This document shows, piece by piece, positions 30,860 through 39,099 of a stretch of 39,099 nt of DNA. Positions within the stretch are counted from its first letter, which is position 1. Each line of letters opens with the position of its first letter. Under the pieces are notes generated by a model. It searched no databases. It was not told where the DNA came from and saw only the letters and a list, made by a program, of their open reading frames with translations. The stretch is from Scenedesmus sp. ARA3 (lineage: Eukaryota; Chlorophyta; Chlorophyceae; Sphaeropleales; Scenedesmaceae), in contig RWJK01001634.1 of the NCBI GenBank assembly GCA_004335835.1, positions 1 to 39,099 on the forward strand, written 5' to 3'. A program made the translations under genes and the position numbers.

Positions 30860-33175
30860 TCACTGCTGCCGCCCTGCACCGCTGACCAGCACAATGCCCA
30901 CCACCAGCACCACCCCGCTGCCCCAGTACACCAGGTGCGGCTTTAGCGAGTGCAACTCCCCATAAAGCACAATGCCCAGCAGACCAGCCACAAACAAGCC
31001 GCTTTGCATTGTGGGGTAAGAGATTGCAAGGCCAATAGTTGCAGCTGCCACCATGCTGCTTGCGCTGCCTGCTGCCCAGATGATGCCAGCAAGCATGCCG
31101 GGGACGGCAGCTGCCAGCGGATGCAGCGGCAGCGATGCGCCCACCTGAGCAGCAGCAGCAGCAGCATCGGCGGCAGCAGCAATGGCAGTTGTAAGAAGAC
31201 TGCGCAGATCAGCACAAGGGCATTGTTGCAGTGGTCCTGCAAGCTAGCAAAAAATTTCTGATTACATCACCTGCCTGCCTGCCTGCGAGGTGGCATGATT
31301 GCGGTGGCAGGCCCTGCAAGCTGCTGGTACTAGGTGAACAGCATATTGCAAACCACAATAGGAGCCTGCAGTTCACTGTCACACGCCCAGCACTCAACGC
31401 TGGCCAGTTCAGTACCAGCACCACCACATGCAACAGCGAACAGGGTGCAGCCACACCTGACAGCTGCTGCTCTCCCTCACCTTGCCGCTCTGCAGCCAGT
31501 GCAGGCAGTAGGTCACAGGCACTGCAGCTGCAGCCACCCCCACAGCAAGTGCTGCCTGGTACGGCAGGCCCCTGCACTCCCTGCCCACATAGTCCATCGG
31601 CGCAAGGATGAGGCCGCCAAGCACTCCAGCTGTCAATGCCAGCAGAAGGCCCAACACAATGCGGCGCCACTGCTGCTGCTGCTGCTGCTGAGCAGCCTCC
31701 TGTTGTCTACTGGCAGCAGCGGCAGCAGCAGCTGCTGTTGGGCCAGTGCCTTGCTCCGCATCTGCATCTGCTAGCAGCGGCTGCTGTAGATGCTGCACCT
31801 CAGCTCCTGCTGCTGCTGCTGTACGGGGCTGCTGCCTGCTGTCTCGCTGCTGCTGCTGTGCTGTCATTGCCTGCTGCAGCGCTCCTGCTGCTGCCACTCC
31901 AGCAATGCCCAGCAGTATGGCTGCCATGCCTGTCAGTGCCCGTGGCAGCTGTGCCACTGTGCCTGTTTCTATCAGCAGCCCCCAGCCAAATGACACCAGC
32001 GCTGCTGTCCCGCACCTGCACAATGCAATGCAAACGCCAGCAGCAGTTATATAAGATGCTTGCAGAAATGCAGTGGGTTATCTGTCATGGCTGTGTGCTG
32101 CACTGCAGCAGTACAGCACAGCCTGCAGCCCAGCGGTTAGGTTGTGAGCAGCTGGCATGTCATCGGGAGCACCATGTCCACTGCCGCATGCACAACCCAC
32201 AATATCGGCTGGGCAAGCATGACTACAACACGAATGTCATCGTGCTTAGGCCAGCCATGGTTACTGGCTGCAGCTCACCCAATGCCTATCGCCTGCGACA
32301 GCCCTATCAGCTGGATGGCCTGCATGGAAGCGCCAGTGCTCAGCACAAACAGCAGCCCACTCACACCACCCTGCACACTGGCACACTGCACTCAGCAGCG
32401 CAGCAGCGGCGGCAGCAGCACTGCGTCATCAGCATGGGGTTGCGCTGGCCTAGGCACTCCTTGCTTATCACAAACTGTTGTGGTCAACAGCAGGCCAATC
32501 CGCTTTTAAAGCTGGCTGTTGTAGAGTTGGTCTGTGTACACCGTGCGTGGTCGATGGCTTGTGCTGCGTACAGCCAGCAGCTCACATCTGCCGTCAAATA
32601 TTCAGTTTAGGCCACAACACATAACAGGCAGTCAAGCTTGTGGGGTGCTGAGTCAACTTCACTCACCCGCATTGCAGTGCCGTATGCAATGGGTGTGCTG
32701 GCTACGCACACCCCCACACACAGCCACAGGTTGAACATGTATGGCGGCACCTGCGCAGCAAGCAGGCATCAGGCAGCGCAAAAGCGAGTCCGACTGAGTC
32801 AATTGTCCGATTGAGTCAATAGTCTGTAAGCAAGGAGCTTGGTTTCAGTGTCAGCGCAAGCAGAGCAAACCGTTACCTTGTTGCTACTGTGACAACAAAC
32901 ATTCGCATGCAACATGCACCGTCAGAATGCCGGTGCCGTATGCAGTGCATGCCATGGATCAGTTGGCGCAGCAACGGCACAGGCAGACTCCCGTAAATGT
33001 CTGCTACAGCTTTTCAGTGCTTGCTGCCGCTGCTGACCTGTGCGCGCCGCACTCTGTCACACTTTGCCAGTGCAGAGAAGGACCCATTGCACAGTGCTGC
33101 CAGCAGTGCCAAGCCCAGGCCTGATCCGATGTAGTTGGTGCAGGGGGTGAAGGTGGTGAGGCTGAGGCACTGCAT
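30860..33175 (-). CDS. TMEM144: TMEM144-like multi-pass membrane transporter (DMT superfamily)
   Basis: A membrane protein of the TMEM144/glucose-uptake group of drug/metabolite transporters, probably carrying a sugar or related metabolite; the substrate is unproven even in animals. Exons on the minus strand: 33175-33038 (or from an acceptor at 33212), 32750-32667, 32370-32279, 32015-31481 and 31144-30860, in phase, about 377 residues. Seen, with human TMEM144 counterparts: LGLALLAALCNGSFSALAKC; GGVSGLLFVLSTGASMQAIQ ([20 protein letters not shown]); ALVSFGWGLLIETGTVA; VLGGLILAPMDYVG (ISGVLYGSTFVPIIYI); and PGMLAGIIWAAGSASSMVAA, ending in VLVVGIVLVSGAG. About ten hydrophobic segments are visible. 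A Gln/Ala-rich loop of about 70 residues is inserted in the middle of exon 4. The start at 33175 is the first suitable ATG; an upstream exon remains possible. Confidence 0.8.
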
Positions 33176-33807
33176 GATGTGGGAGGACTCAGGGCAGTCC
33201 GCCTTGCACCAGCTGCACACAGAACGTGCAGAGCGAAAACACACAGGTATTGGTTACAATCTATTCGATGTATTCGCATCAGTGGCAAACACAGGCAGCC
33301 AGGCACGCAGCAGCAAGCAACAGCAGCAGCAAGGGCAACACTCAACAGCAATCAGTCGGTACAGCTAAATCACCTGGCATCACAAGCAGAAAGCATGTTG
33401 TTAACAGTGTCTGAACGAGGCCATTTGGAGCCACGCTGGTGGCCAGCAAGCCAGGATTCCTGCTGCTGTGGCAAGCTGCTGAAGCACCTCACCTGCAGAT
33501 GCCATCTATGCACGTCCACATACTGCAACAGCCCGCGATCGTACTGCTGATCACAACTCGATTCAAGTCTATACGTACTGCGAAGTGCGCGCAATCAAGT
33601 CATAGCACGGTCACGCTAGGGTTCGGCACTATGGTACAAGCACCGTGCAGCCTGCTCGTAACTGCGGACCCCTGCCTTGGTTGTCGCATTCAGATCACGT
33701 GACTGACTGACGTTACCTCAGCAGCCCAGCAGCGGCATCACCAGCAGGGGCAGCATCGGCAGCAACAGCACCATTGGCCACAACAGCATTGGAGCAGCTA
33801 CAGCAGC
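33176..33807. promoter_or_regulatory. Divergent promoter region, TMEM144-like and methyltransferase genes
   Basis: A 632-bp gap between two outward-facing genes. It may include a 5' exon of the TMEM144-like gene (acceptor-like GTGTGCAG on the minus strand ending at 33213). A CAGCAGC-rich stretch precedes the methyltransferase ATG. No TATA box is evident. Confidence 0.45.
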
Positions 33808-35591
33808 ATGGCTGAACAGCAGCAGGCTGCAAGCCTACAGCAGCTCAACATCGAACACTTCAACAAACATGGAGCCGAGGTCAAACCCCACATGCTGGCA
33901 CTATCTCAGAGCACAGCGCAGCACATCTTGCAGCTCATCCCACTGGGGCAAGACAGCACAGTGCTCGAGTTTGGCTGCGGTATGGGGCTGATTTCTGAGC
34001 GGCTAGCTCCTGCAGTGGGCAGTGTACATGGTGTGGATATAGCGCCAAAGACGGTTGAGGTAGGCTGCATGCTGTAACCAGCGCAAGTGCTGCAGCAGCA
34101 AGTACGGCGTGTGCAGCACGCATGGCCAATGGCATCGCACCATGCACAGACTGCTGGCAAATTTTCAATTGTCAAGATTGGCGTCCAAGGCATTGTGTGC
34201 CTGCAAATGCCATTTTCATTGTTTCCTGTGCATATGTGGAAGTGACTCTTGATGCTAGCAGTACCTGGGGTGAAACCACTCATCCAGCAGCAGTTGCATT
34301 GAGCAGTAGGTGGCGCTAGGCATGACTGCCCGACAACTGCCACGACTTGAAGGTGGAGCACAGAAACAATGCATGTCGCTGTTGCTGCTGCTGCTGCTGC
34401 TGTCGCTGCTGCAGGCCTTCAATGCCAAGGCAGCAGCCAAGGGGCTGACCAACATGAGAGCAGGTCAGCGGCAGCTGCTGCACTGTGCTGCAGCTGTCAG
34501 ATCCGCAGCACAAGCTGTGCCCAATGTGCAGACTCTTGTGCTTCACCTGCGGTGTAGCATCAGCATTGAGCCACTGCACATTGCAGCAGGGCAGCCACCT
34601 GAGGTATCATGATGCTCTGAGTGCAGCCCACTACTGATAGCCGCCTCGATCGGTACACAGGCGTTTGCCTGCCCGCCTGATAAGTTGTCGCAATGCGTGT
34701 GCTGCTGCCCGGCGTGCCATCTGTCAATTTCTGATGCAACAGAGTGCACTGACCTACACAGCCCCAGTGGGCCTCATACGCAAACACGCTGCCTACAGAA
34801 GTTTGGCATATAGTCACGTTGCTGTTGTTTGCTGTTCTGTGCTGTTTGCCGGCAGTGTGCGCTGACTTGGTCTACTCTACCGAGCGGCAGCAAGCCATCG
34901 CCACTGGCCAGCTGCCAGCCTCATTCAGCCTGATCGTAGCGCACATGGTGCTGCACCATGTGGGGGATGCAGCAGCAGTGCTCGGCTGCCTGGCTGGCCT
35001 GCTGCAGCAGGGAGGGCGGCTGGTGCTGACTGATCTGCTGCAGACTGAACGCAGTAAGGCTTTCCATGGCGCGACAGCACACCACACCGTGTCGCACGCA
35101 GGTGGGGGTATGCACAATCGTAGTGCGAGACACTCAGAGTGCAGCATGGGATGTGGTGCTGAGAAGTGACAACTTGCGGAAATCACCGCTGACTGTCTTT
35201 GGTAAGCAACGTGTGCCTGTCCCGCAGCATGCGCTCGGAGTCTGTTCCTTGTGCATGCATCAGCATGTGTGCCAGGCCGTGTGTGCGCTGCAGCGCCCCA
35301 TCTGTTGCTGTACTGGCTGACCATGTTTGACCAATGCTGCTGCAAGTGCTGATAATTGGTCCCTTTGCTGCTGCTGCTGCCGCTTTCCTATTACTGCTGC
35401 TGCCCCTTGCAGGTGGTTTTTCTGAGCAGCAGGTGTCCCAGCTGCTGGCTGCTGCTGGCCTGCGGCTGGTTAGCTTCAGCGGCAACTCGCTGCACGTCAC
35501 AAAGGCGGTGGCGCAGCCTGGTGGAGGGGAGGCGCCAGAGGCCTTCCCTGTGTTTGTGGCTGTGGGGCAAGCAGCGGCCGACTTGAGATGA
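33808..35591 (+). CDS. Class I SAM-dependent methyltransferase (Methyltransf_11/UbiE-like)
   Basis: Transfers a methyl group from S-adenosylmethionine; the substrate is unknown. The inferred exons are 33808-34059, 34415-34463, 34856-35101 and 35413-35591, in phase, 241 residues. Seen: motif I VLEFGCGMGLISERLA, the glycine-rich SAM loop; the acidic post-I residue in VHGVDIAPK; motif II region FSLIVAHMVLHHVGD; motif III LLQQGGRLVLTDLLQ; then the FHG, VSHAGGFSEQQVSQLLAAAGL segment typical of small-molecule methyltransferases of this group. The N-terminal HFNKHGAEVKPHML resembles the cap of such enzymes. No targeting peptide is evident. Exon 3 has a possible earlier donor at 35054, but the later one at 35102 restores the FH and SHAGGF motifs and was chosen. 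Confidence 0.82.
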
Positions 35592-37530
35592 GCAAGAATA
35601 ACAGTTCAGAGGCTGGCAGTAATTGTTTTGGACGTCCCAGGCGCTTCTGCTGGATGAAGCATCTGCCGGCGACAGCATTAAGTGTACCGGCGGCAGCTTT
35701 CAGGGCACTGTAACATGTACTATGAGTGAATGAATGAGCTATGCGTGGTGTGTTCACACTTAACACCCGCGTAAGTTAAGGAAAGTACTATGTAGCTTGT
35801 ACATGTGTCACAAATCCCATGTTGGTCTCGTGGCCTTGATCTACCCTTCCATAACAGTCAGCATCGTCAAGTTACAGAAGTAAATACTAGCTACTAGACA
35901 GTAGCTACACAGGCAGTAATCTACCATCTGGTGCATCACCACCTGAAAACTGGAACTGCAAACGAATCTGTACAAACCTGCCACCTGCCGCACATACATC
36001 CCAAGAGCGCAGTGCCAGCCCTTTTAAATTGAAATTTTACATCTTGGGAGGCAAGCAGGTAAGCCGCAGTATGCGTGAATGCATATGCCGTGTCAACCTA
36101 AACAAACTGCACATTGCACCAGCAAGGGCAATACCAGAGAACTGGCAGCCTGCTGCAAGCTGCGCTGTTGATTCAGTGCACTGCCTGTATCTACAGATTT
36201 TACCTCCAGCCCAACACTCAAGTTCCACACACTTTGGGGAGCCAGGGGGCCCATGCAATTGCACAAAACCTGCCAAAACCCTTCCCGACCATGCCCCGGC
36301 ACGCATCCCAACCCACAAACAATCTACACACAGCCAAACGCAGGCAAGCCAGCCTGGCATGGATGCTGCCGTGAAGCACATACTGCTGCGCATAGCCCTA
36401 CAAAAAACAGAAAGCAAGCGAGGCCGTAAGCAGGGGGCTGCAGTCAGTGGCTCTGCGAAGAAAGTAGAGCACTGCTGTTGTGAAAACATTGTGCTGAAAG
36501 CCAGCACAGCAGCCCAGTGCAACATAAACAGCAGGTCATGTGCAAGTCACCAGCATTACTGCAGTACAAGCAGTACATGCAGACCGCATGAGGAGCAGTA
36601 CATGCAGACCACACACAGCCATTGAAGCTGCAATTCTTTCAACAAAGTTCAGAGGTTGAGTTTTTGTACAAACAGAGAAACCGCAAAACATGCAATCAAA
36701 AGCCTGCAGCATCACTGCAACACTACGGCCAGTACTCTACTCTACCAGAATGGAAGGTGCAGGCACTGTGAAGACATGCATGCCGCGCACATGAGCGTCA
36801 TAGTGCATCATGTTTGACCAGAAAACGCGGGGTGAGCAAGTCGGCCTGCAGGCCGCAAACCAGCATCGCCCGGGCATGCTGAAGGCACATTGCAAGCAAT
36901 TATCAATCAATTCACCTGCATTGTAGATGTGCCGTCAAACAAGTCAAACCAGCTGCGAAGCAGGGCGTGCTTTTGCCACATGTTGTGTGCCCGGCACAGC
37001 ACAGCATGTGGCATGCTGGCCACATAGCTAGATGTGCTGCAGCTGCCACGCAAACACCCATAATGCAGCACATCAAGCAGAAACATGCACAATCTTCACC
37101 CCGAGCCAAGCCCTCAAAACAGCGCACACGCAGCATGCGTTACGATGATACACAGGGTGTGACTCGCTGCGTTGTGCATAGCTGAGAGTATGGTGTGCCC
37201 ACAGGCGGCACATGTGTGTCGACGCGTGTGTCCACCTTTGGCTGCGCAATCAGCCCAGCCCAGCACACCAGCCAGCTGCTAGCAGCGTGACACAGCAGCT
37301 GCAGCCGATCGCACGCAAAGCACTGCGCAGAACCAACACACACACTGCACACAGCACCCTGCGCAACCCCACCAGACATGCAGAGCACTGCGTGGAGCCA
37401 GTAGACACACACACATGCTGCTTTGCAACGTAAGCATACACCACACGCGCACCCGCAAGTGCCATCCTGCCGAATGCCCCTGGTGTGCCTGCTCACAAGC
37501 CGCCACAGCAGCAACAACCACCAGCAGCGC
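35592..37530. other. Long intergenic region, methyltransferase to multicopper oxidase
   Basis: About 1.9 kb between two convergent genes. It has TGTAA at 35709-35713 for the methyltransferase and a short direct repeat containing GCAGTACATGCAGACC, with copies starting near 36572 and 36596. The many short open frames show no family features. I see no clear TTACA close to the oxidase stop. Confidence 0.5.
35709..35713 (+). promoter_or_regulatory. TGTAA polyadenylation signal, methyltransferase gene
   Basis: TGTAA lies 118 bp after the methyltransferase stop codon. Confidence 0.5.
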
Positions 37531-38818
37531 TTAGCTGACCACCATGCGTGACTTCATGCCTGCCCAGATATGGTCCAGCACGTTGCAGTAGTAGTCCCAG
37601 GTGCCTGTGCTGTTGGCTGTCATGTCTACAACATATGTGTTGCTGGGCATGAGTCCCACAGAGTACACAGGCTGGCCCCCAAACTCAATTGCCTGGCCAT
37701 CAAACACCGGACTATGCATATCAGCCTCAGATCCAAAGCCCATCACCATCCAGCGCACCCTATCCCCTGCATTCAGCTGCAGGGTGGGGCCATTGCAGTA
37801 CACAAAGCCGTTCATCGTGTGCATGAGATTACTCTCGGGGAAGGTGAGCGCAGCTGTGTCGATCTTCAGCTTTGTTTTGTTCTGCTGCAGCGCCAAGTTG
37901 TCACTGTAATACACACTCTGCATCTCATTCTGGATATTGAACAGCAGCGGCACCTCCAGATCAACACCCGGATCAGCCAGCTGGCCCTTCTTGTAAATAA
38001 CAAGCGGACCCACTAGCCCTGCATTGATATGCTTGATGTGATCAACACCAGAAACATACGAGTATGCAACACTAGGGCCGTCACTGGATCCAGGGCCAGC
38101 AGTGTCAGGCACAAACCACTCGTAGCGCTTGCTGGCGCCAGGAGCCACCTTGCCTAGTGCATAGATGTTGTCAACCGACTGCGCAATGACTGCCTCTGCC
38201 TCTGCTGCTGCAGCGCTGATCTGAGACAGCCGCCGGCTGCTGCTGCTGCTTGCTGTAGAGTCACGCTGAGTCAGAAGCCTCCTGCCAGCTGTGGAGACAC
38301 CTGCAGGTGCTGCTGCTGCTGGTGCAGCAGGTGCATCTGCAGCAATGTTGACCTGGTACGCTGTGGTGTTGCCGATCGGCGCCAGACCCCCAAAGACCTG
38401 GATGCTCGCATCAAACAGCAGCCGATTCAAAAAGTGCACCACCAGCTTGTCGCCCACCTCAGCACGCAGCATGGGCCCTAAAAACCCGTGGTGCGGCGGC
38501 TGAGGTTTTGGCGTGCTGAAGCTGGCATCGGTGTACTCCCTGAACACCCCCTTCTTGTACATGCTGCCAAGTGTGGCGTTAGTGGTCTGCGTGAAGATCT
38601 TCTGCTGCTCACTCCAGGGCTGCCCGCTGCAGCCGTCATACCCAAGCGGTGCATAATCCCACATGGTAGGCTCGGCAGCGATGTAGTAGGTCCGGACAGT
38701 GGCGGCTGGGGGTGCCACGAGCTGTCCGAGGTTCTTGACGTTGTAGATCGCAGACATGCCGGCGCTGATGTGGTCGTACACGTGGCACTGCAGCAGGCCC
38801 TTGCCCGGCACCAGTGGC
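37531..38818 (-). CDS. Multicopper oxidase, ceruloplasmin/hephaestin type (ferroxidase-like), C-terminal part
   Basis: The last exon (429 codons including the stop) of a plastocyanin-domain oxidase related to ceruloplasmin, hephaestin and algal FOX1, which oxidise Fe(II) for uptake. The gene continues beyond the window. In order: the end of one even domain (LLQCHVYDHISAGM) with the type 1 copper ligands Cys, His and Met; an odd domain (GFLGPMLRAEVGDKLVVHFL, then INAGLVGPLVIYKKG) with an Ala/Ser-rich insertion; and a final even domain (MNGFVYCNG, WMVMGFGSEADMHSPVFDG, GTWDYYCNVLDHIWAGM) again with type 1 Cys, His and Met. The His residues that bind the trinuclear centre in ceruloplasmin domain 6 (HxH and HCH) are largely absent: the final motif reads YCN. 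These domains thus look more like ceruloplasmin domain 2 or 4. A broken copy of the start of this exon lies upstream. Confidence 0.85.
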
Positions 38819-38892
38819 CTGCAGCAGCAGCAGCAGCAGCAGCAAGGGCAGCAGCAGCAGCAGCATATTTACATACCAGTTGATTACATATA

Positions 38893-38945
38893 TGATGTGG
38901 TCGTACACGTGCCACTGGAGCAGGCCCTTGCCAGGCACCAGCGGC
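38893..38945 (-). repeat. Decayed duplicate of the multicopper oxidase exon start
   Basis: The minus strand from 38945 to 38893 copies 38818 to 38766, shifted by 127 bp, with four mismatches in 53 bases; it is likewise preceded by a CTG run and CAG. It reads PLVPGKGLLQWHVYDH: the type 1 copper Cys has become Trp (TGC to TGG). After CACATCA the similarity stops abruptly. It is therefore a pseudo-exon, and the acceptor at 38818/38819 is taken as the true one. Confidence 0.88.
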
Positions 38946-39099
38946 CTGCAGCAGCAGCAGCAGCAGGGAATGCAGTGTCAGGAGGCAAGCTTGTGCATGT
39001 GTCACGAACACGTCCGGCAAGGAAAGTATGAGTGCAGGCAAGGGGGGGGGCACTCCAGAAAGTCCAGGACAGCATCACCAAAAACTGAACAGGGCCCAG
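38946..39099. other. Intron sequence of the multicopper oxidase at the window edge
   Basis: Non-coding sequence with a (CAG)n run at 38947-38966 and a run of nine G at 39042-39050. No exon of the oxidase was recognised here, so the preceding exon probably lies outside the window. Confidence 0.5.

Noticed and set aside
31636..32610. A 324-codon plus-strand frame
   Set aside because: It is antisense to the TMEM144-like gene, whose exons show conserved family motifs and phase continuity on the minus strand.
35054..35101. An earlier donor (GTAAGG) in the methyltransferase
   Set aside because: It also keeps the phase, but splicing there would remove the FHG and VSHAG residues that this enzyme family normally has before the final helix.
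1..39099. tRNA, rRNA, prokaryotic operon or viral genes
   Set aside because: No cloverleaf, rRNA signature, ribosome binding site pattern or viral hallmark gene was recognised on reading either strand.

Overview
The window is nuclear DNA of a photosynthetic eukaryote, most likely a chlorophyte green alga (Sphaeropleales or Chlamydomonadales type; genus not determinable from the sequence alone). The basis is: intron-rich genes with GT-AG junctions; very abundant CAG/CTG tracts in exons (Ser, Ala, Gln runs) and directly before 3' splice sites; TGTAA motifs downstream of several stops, which is the green-algal polyadenylation signal; and plant-like gene content (plant-type MED16, a TCHQD-like GST, a plant-type F1-ATPase inhibitor). 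I see no rRNA, tRNA, CRISPR, plasmid or phage feature.

Layout, left to right: (1) 3' part of an M14 zinc carboxypeptidase, + strand, 61-2223; (2) Mediator subunit MED16, + strand, 2622-8648, six exons; (3) ESCRT-III subunit VPS2/CHMP2, + strand, 8971-11399, seven exons; (4) TCHQD-like glutathione S-transferase, + strand, 11908-14699, eight exons; (5) a Ser/Ala-rich F-box protein, + strand, 15266-17242; (6) organellar GroES/Cpn10, + strand, 18913-20163, five exons; (7) mitochondrial F1-ATPase inhibitor-like protein, - strand, 22215-22630; (8) p31comet/MAD2L1BP, + strand, 23135-25663, seven exons; (9) F-box/LRR protein, - strand, 28128 to about 30056; (10) TMEM144-like transporter, - strand, 30860-33175 or beyond, five exons; (11) class I SAM methyltransferase, + strand, 33808-35591, four exons; (12) the C-terminal two domains of a ceruloplasmin/hephaestin-type multicopper oxidase, - strand, 37531-38818, continuing beyond the window. 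The exon models were built by hand from splice consensus, reading-phase continuity and recognised protein families.

The genes are unrelated housekeeping functions and do not form a pathway. Two pairs are head to head and may share promoters: ATPase inhibitor with p31comet, and the TMEM144-like gene with the methyltransferase.

The most notable signal is structural. In five of the twelve genes, pieces of an exon plus adjoining non-coding sequence have been tandemly duplicated, leaving decayed pseudo-exons in introns or the 3' UTR: carboxypeptidase (131-bp unit, three copies), MED16 (an exon 3' end, five copies; and an exon 5' end, five copies), VPS2 (one copy), Cpn10 (last exon end, 132-bp shift) and the multicopper oxidase (127-bp shift, with the type 1 copper Cys changed to Trp in the extra copy). 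Other items are a nine-copy minisatellite with an exact 41-bp period, a GC-AG intron in VPS2, and a 36-bp dispersed element that carries TGTAA. I did not find a convincing undescribed biochemical system.
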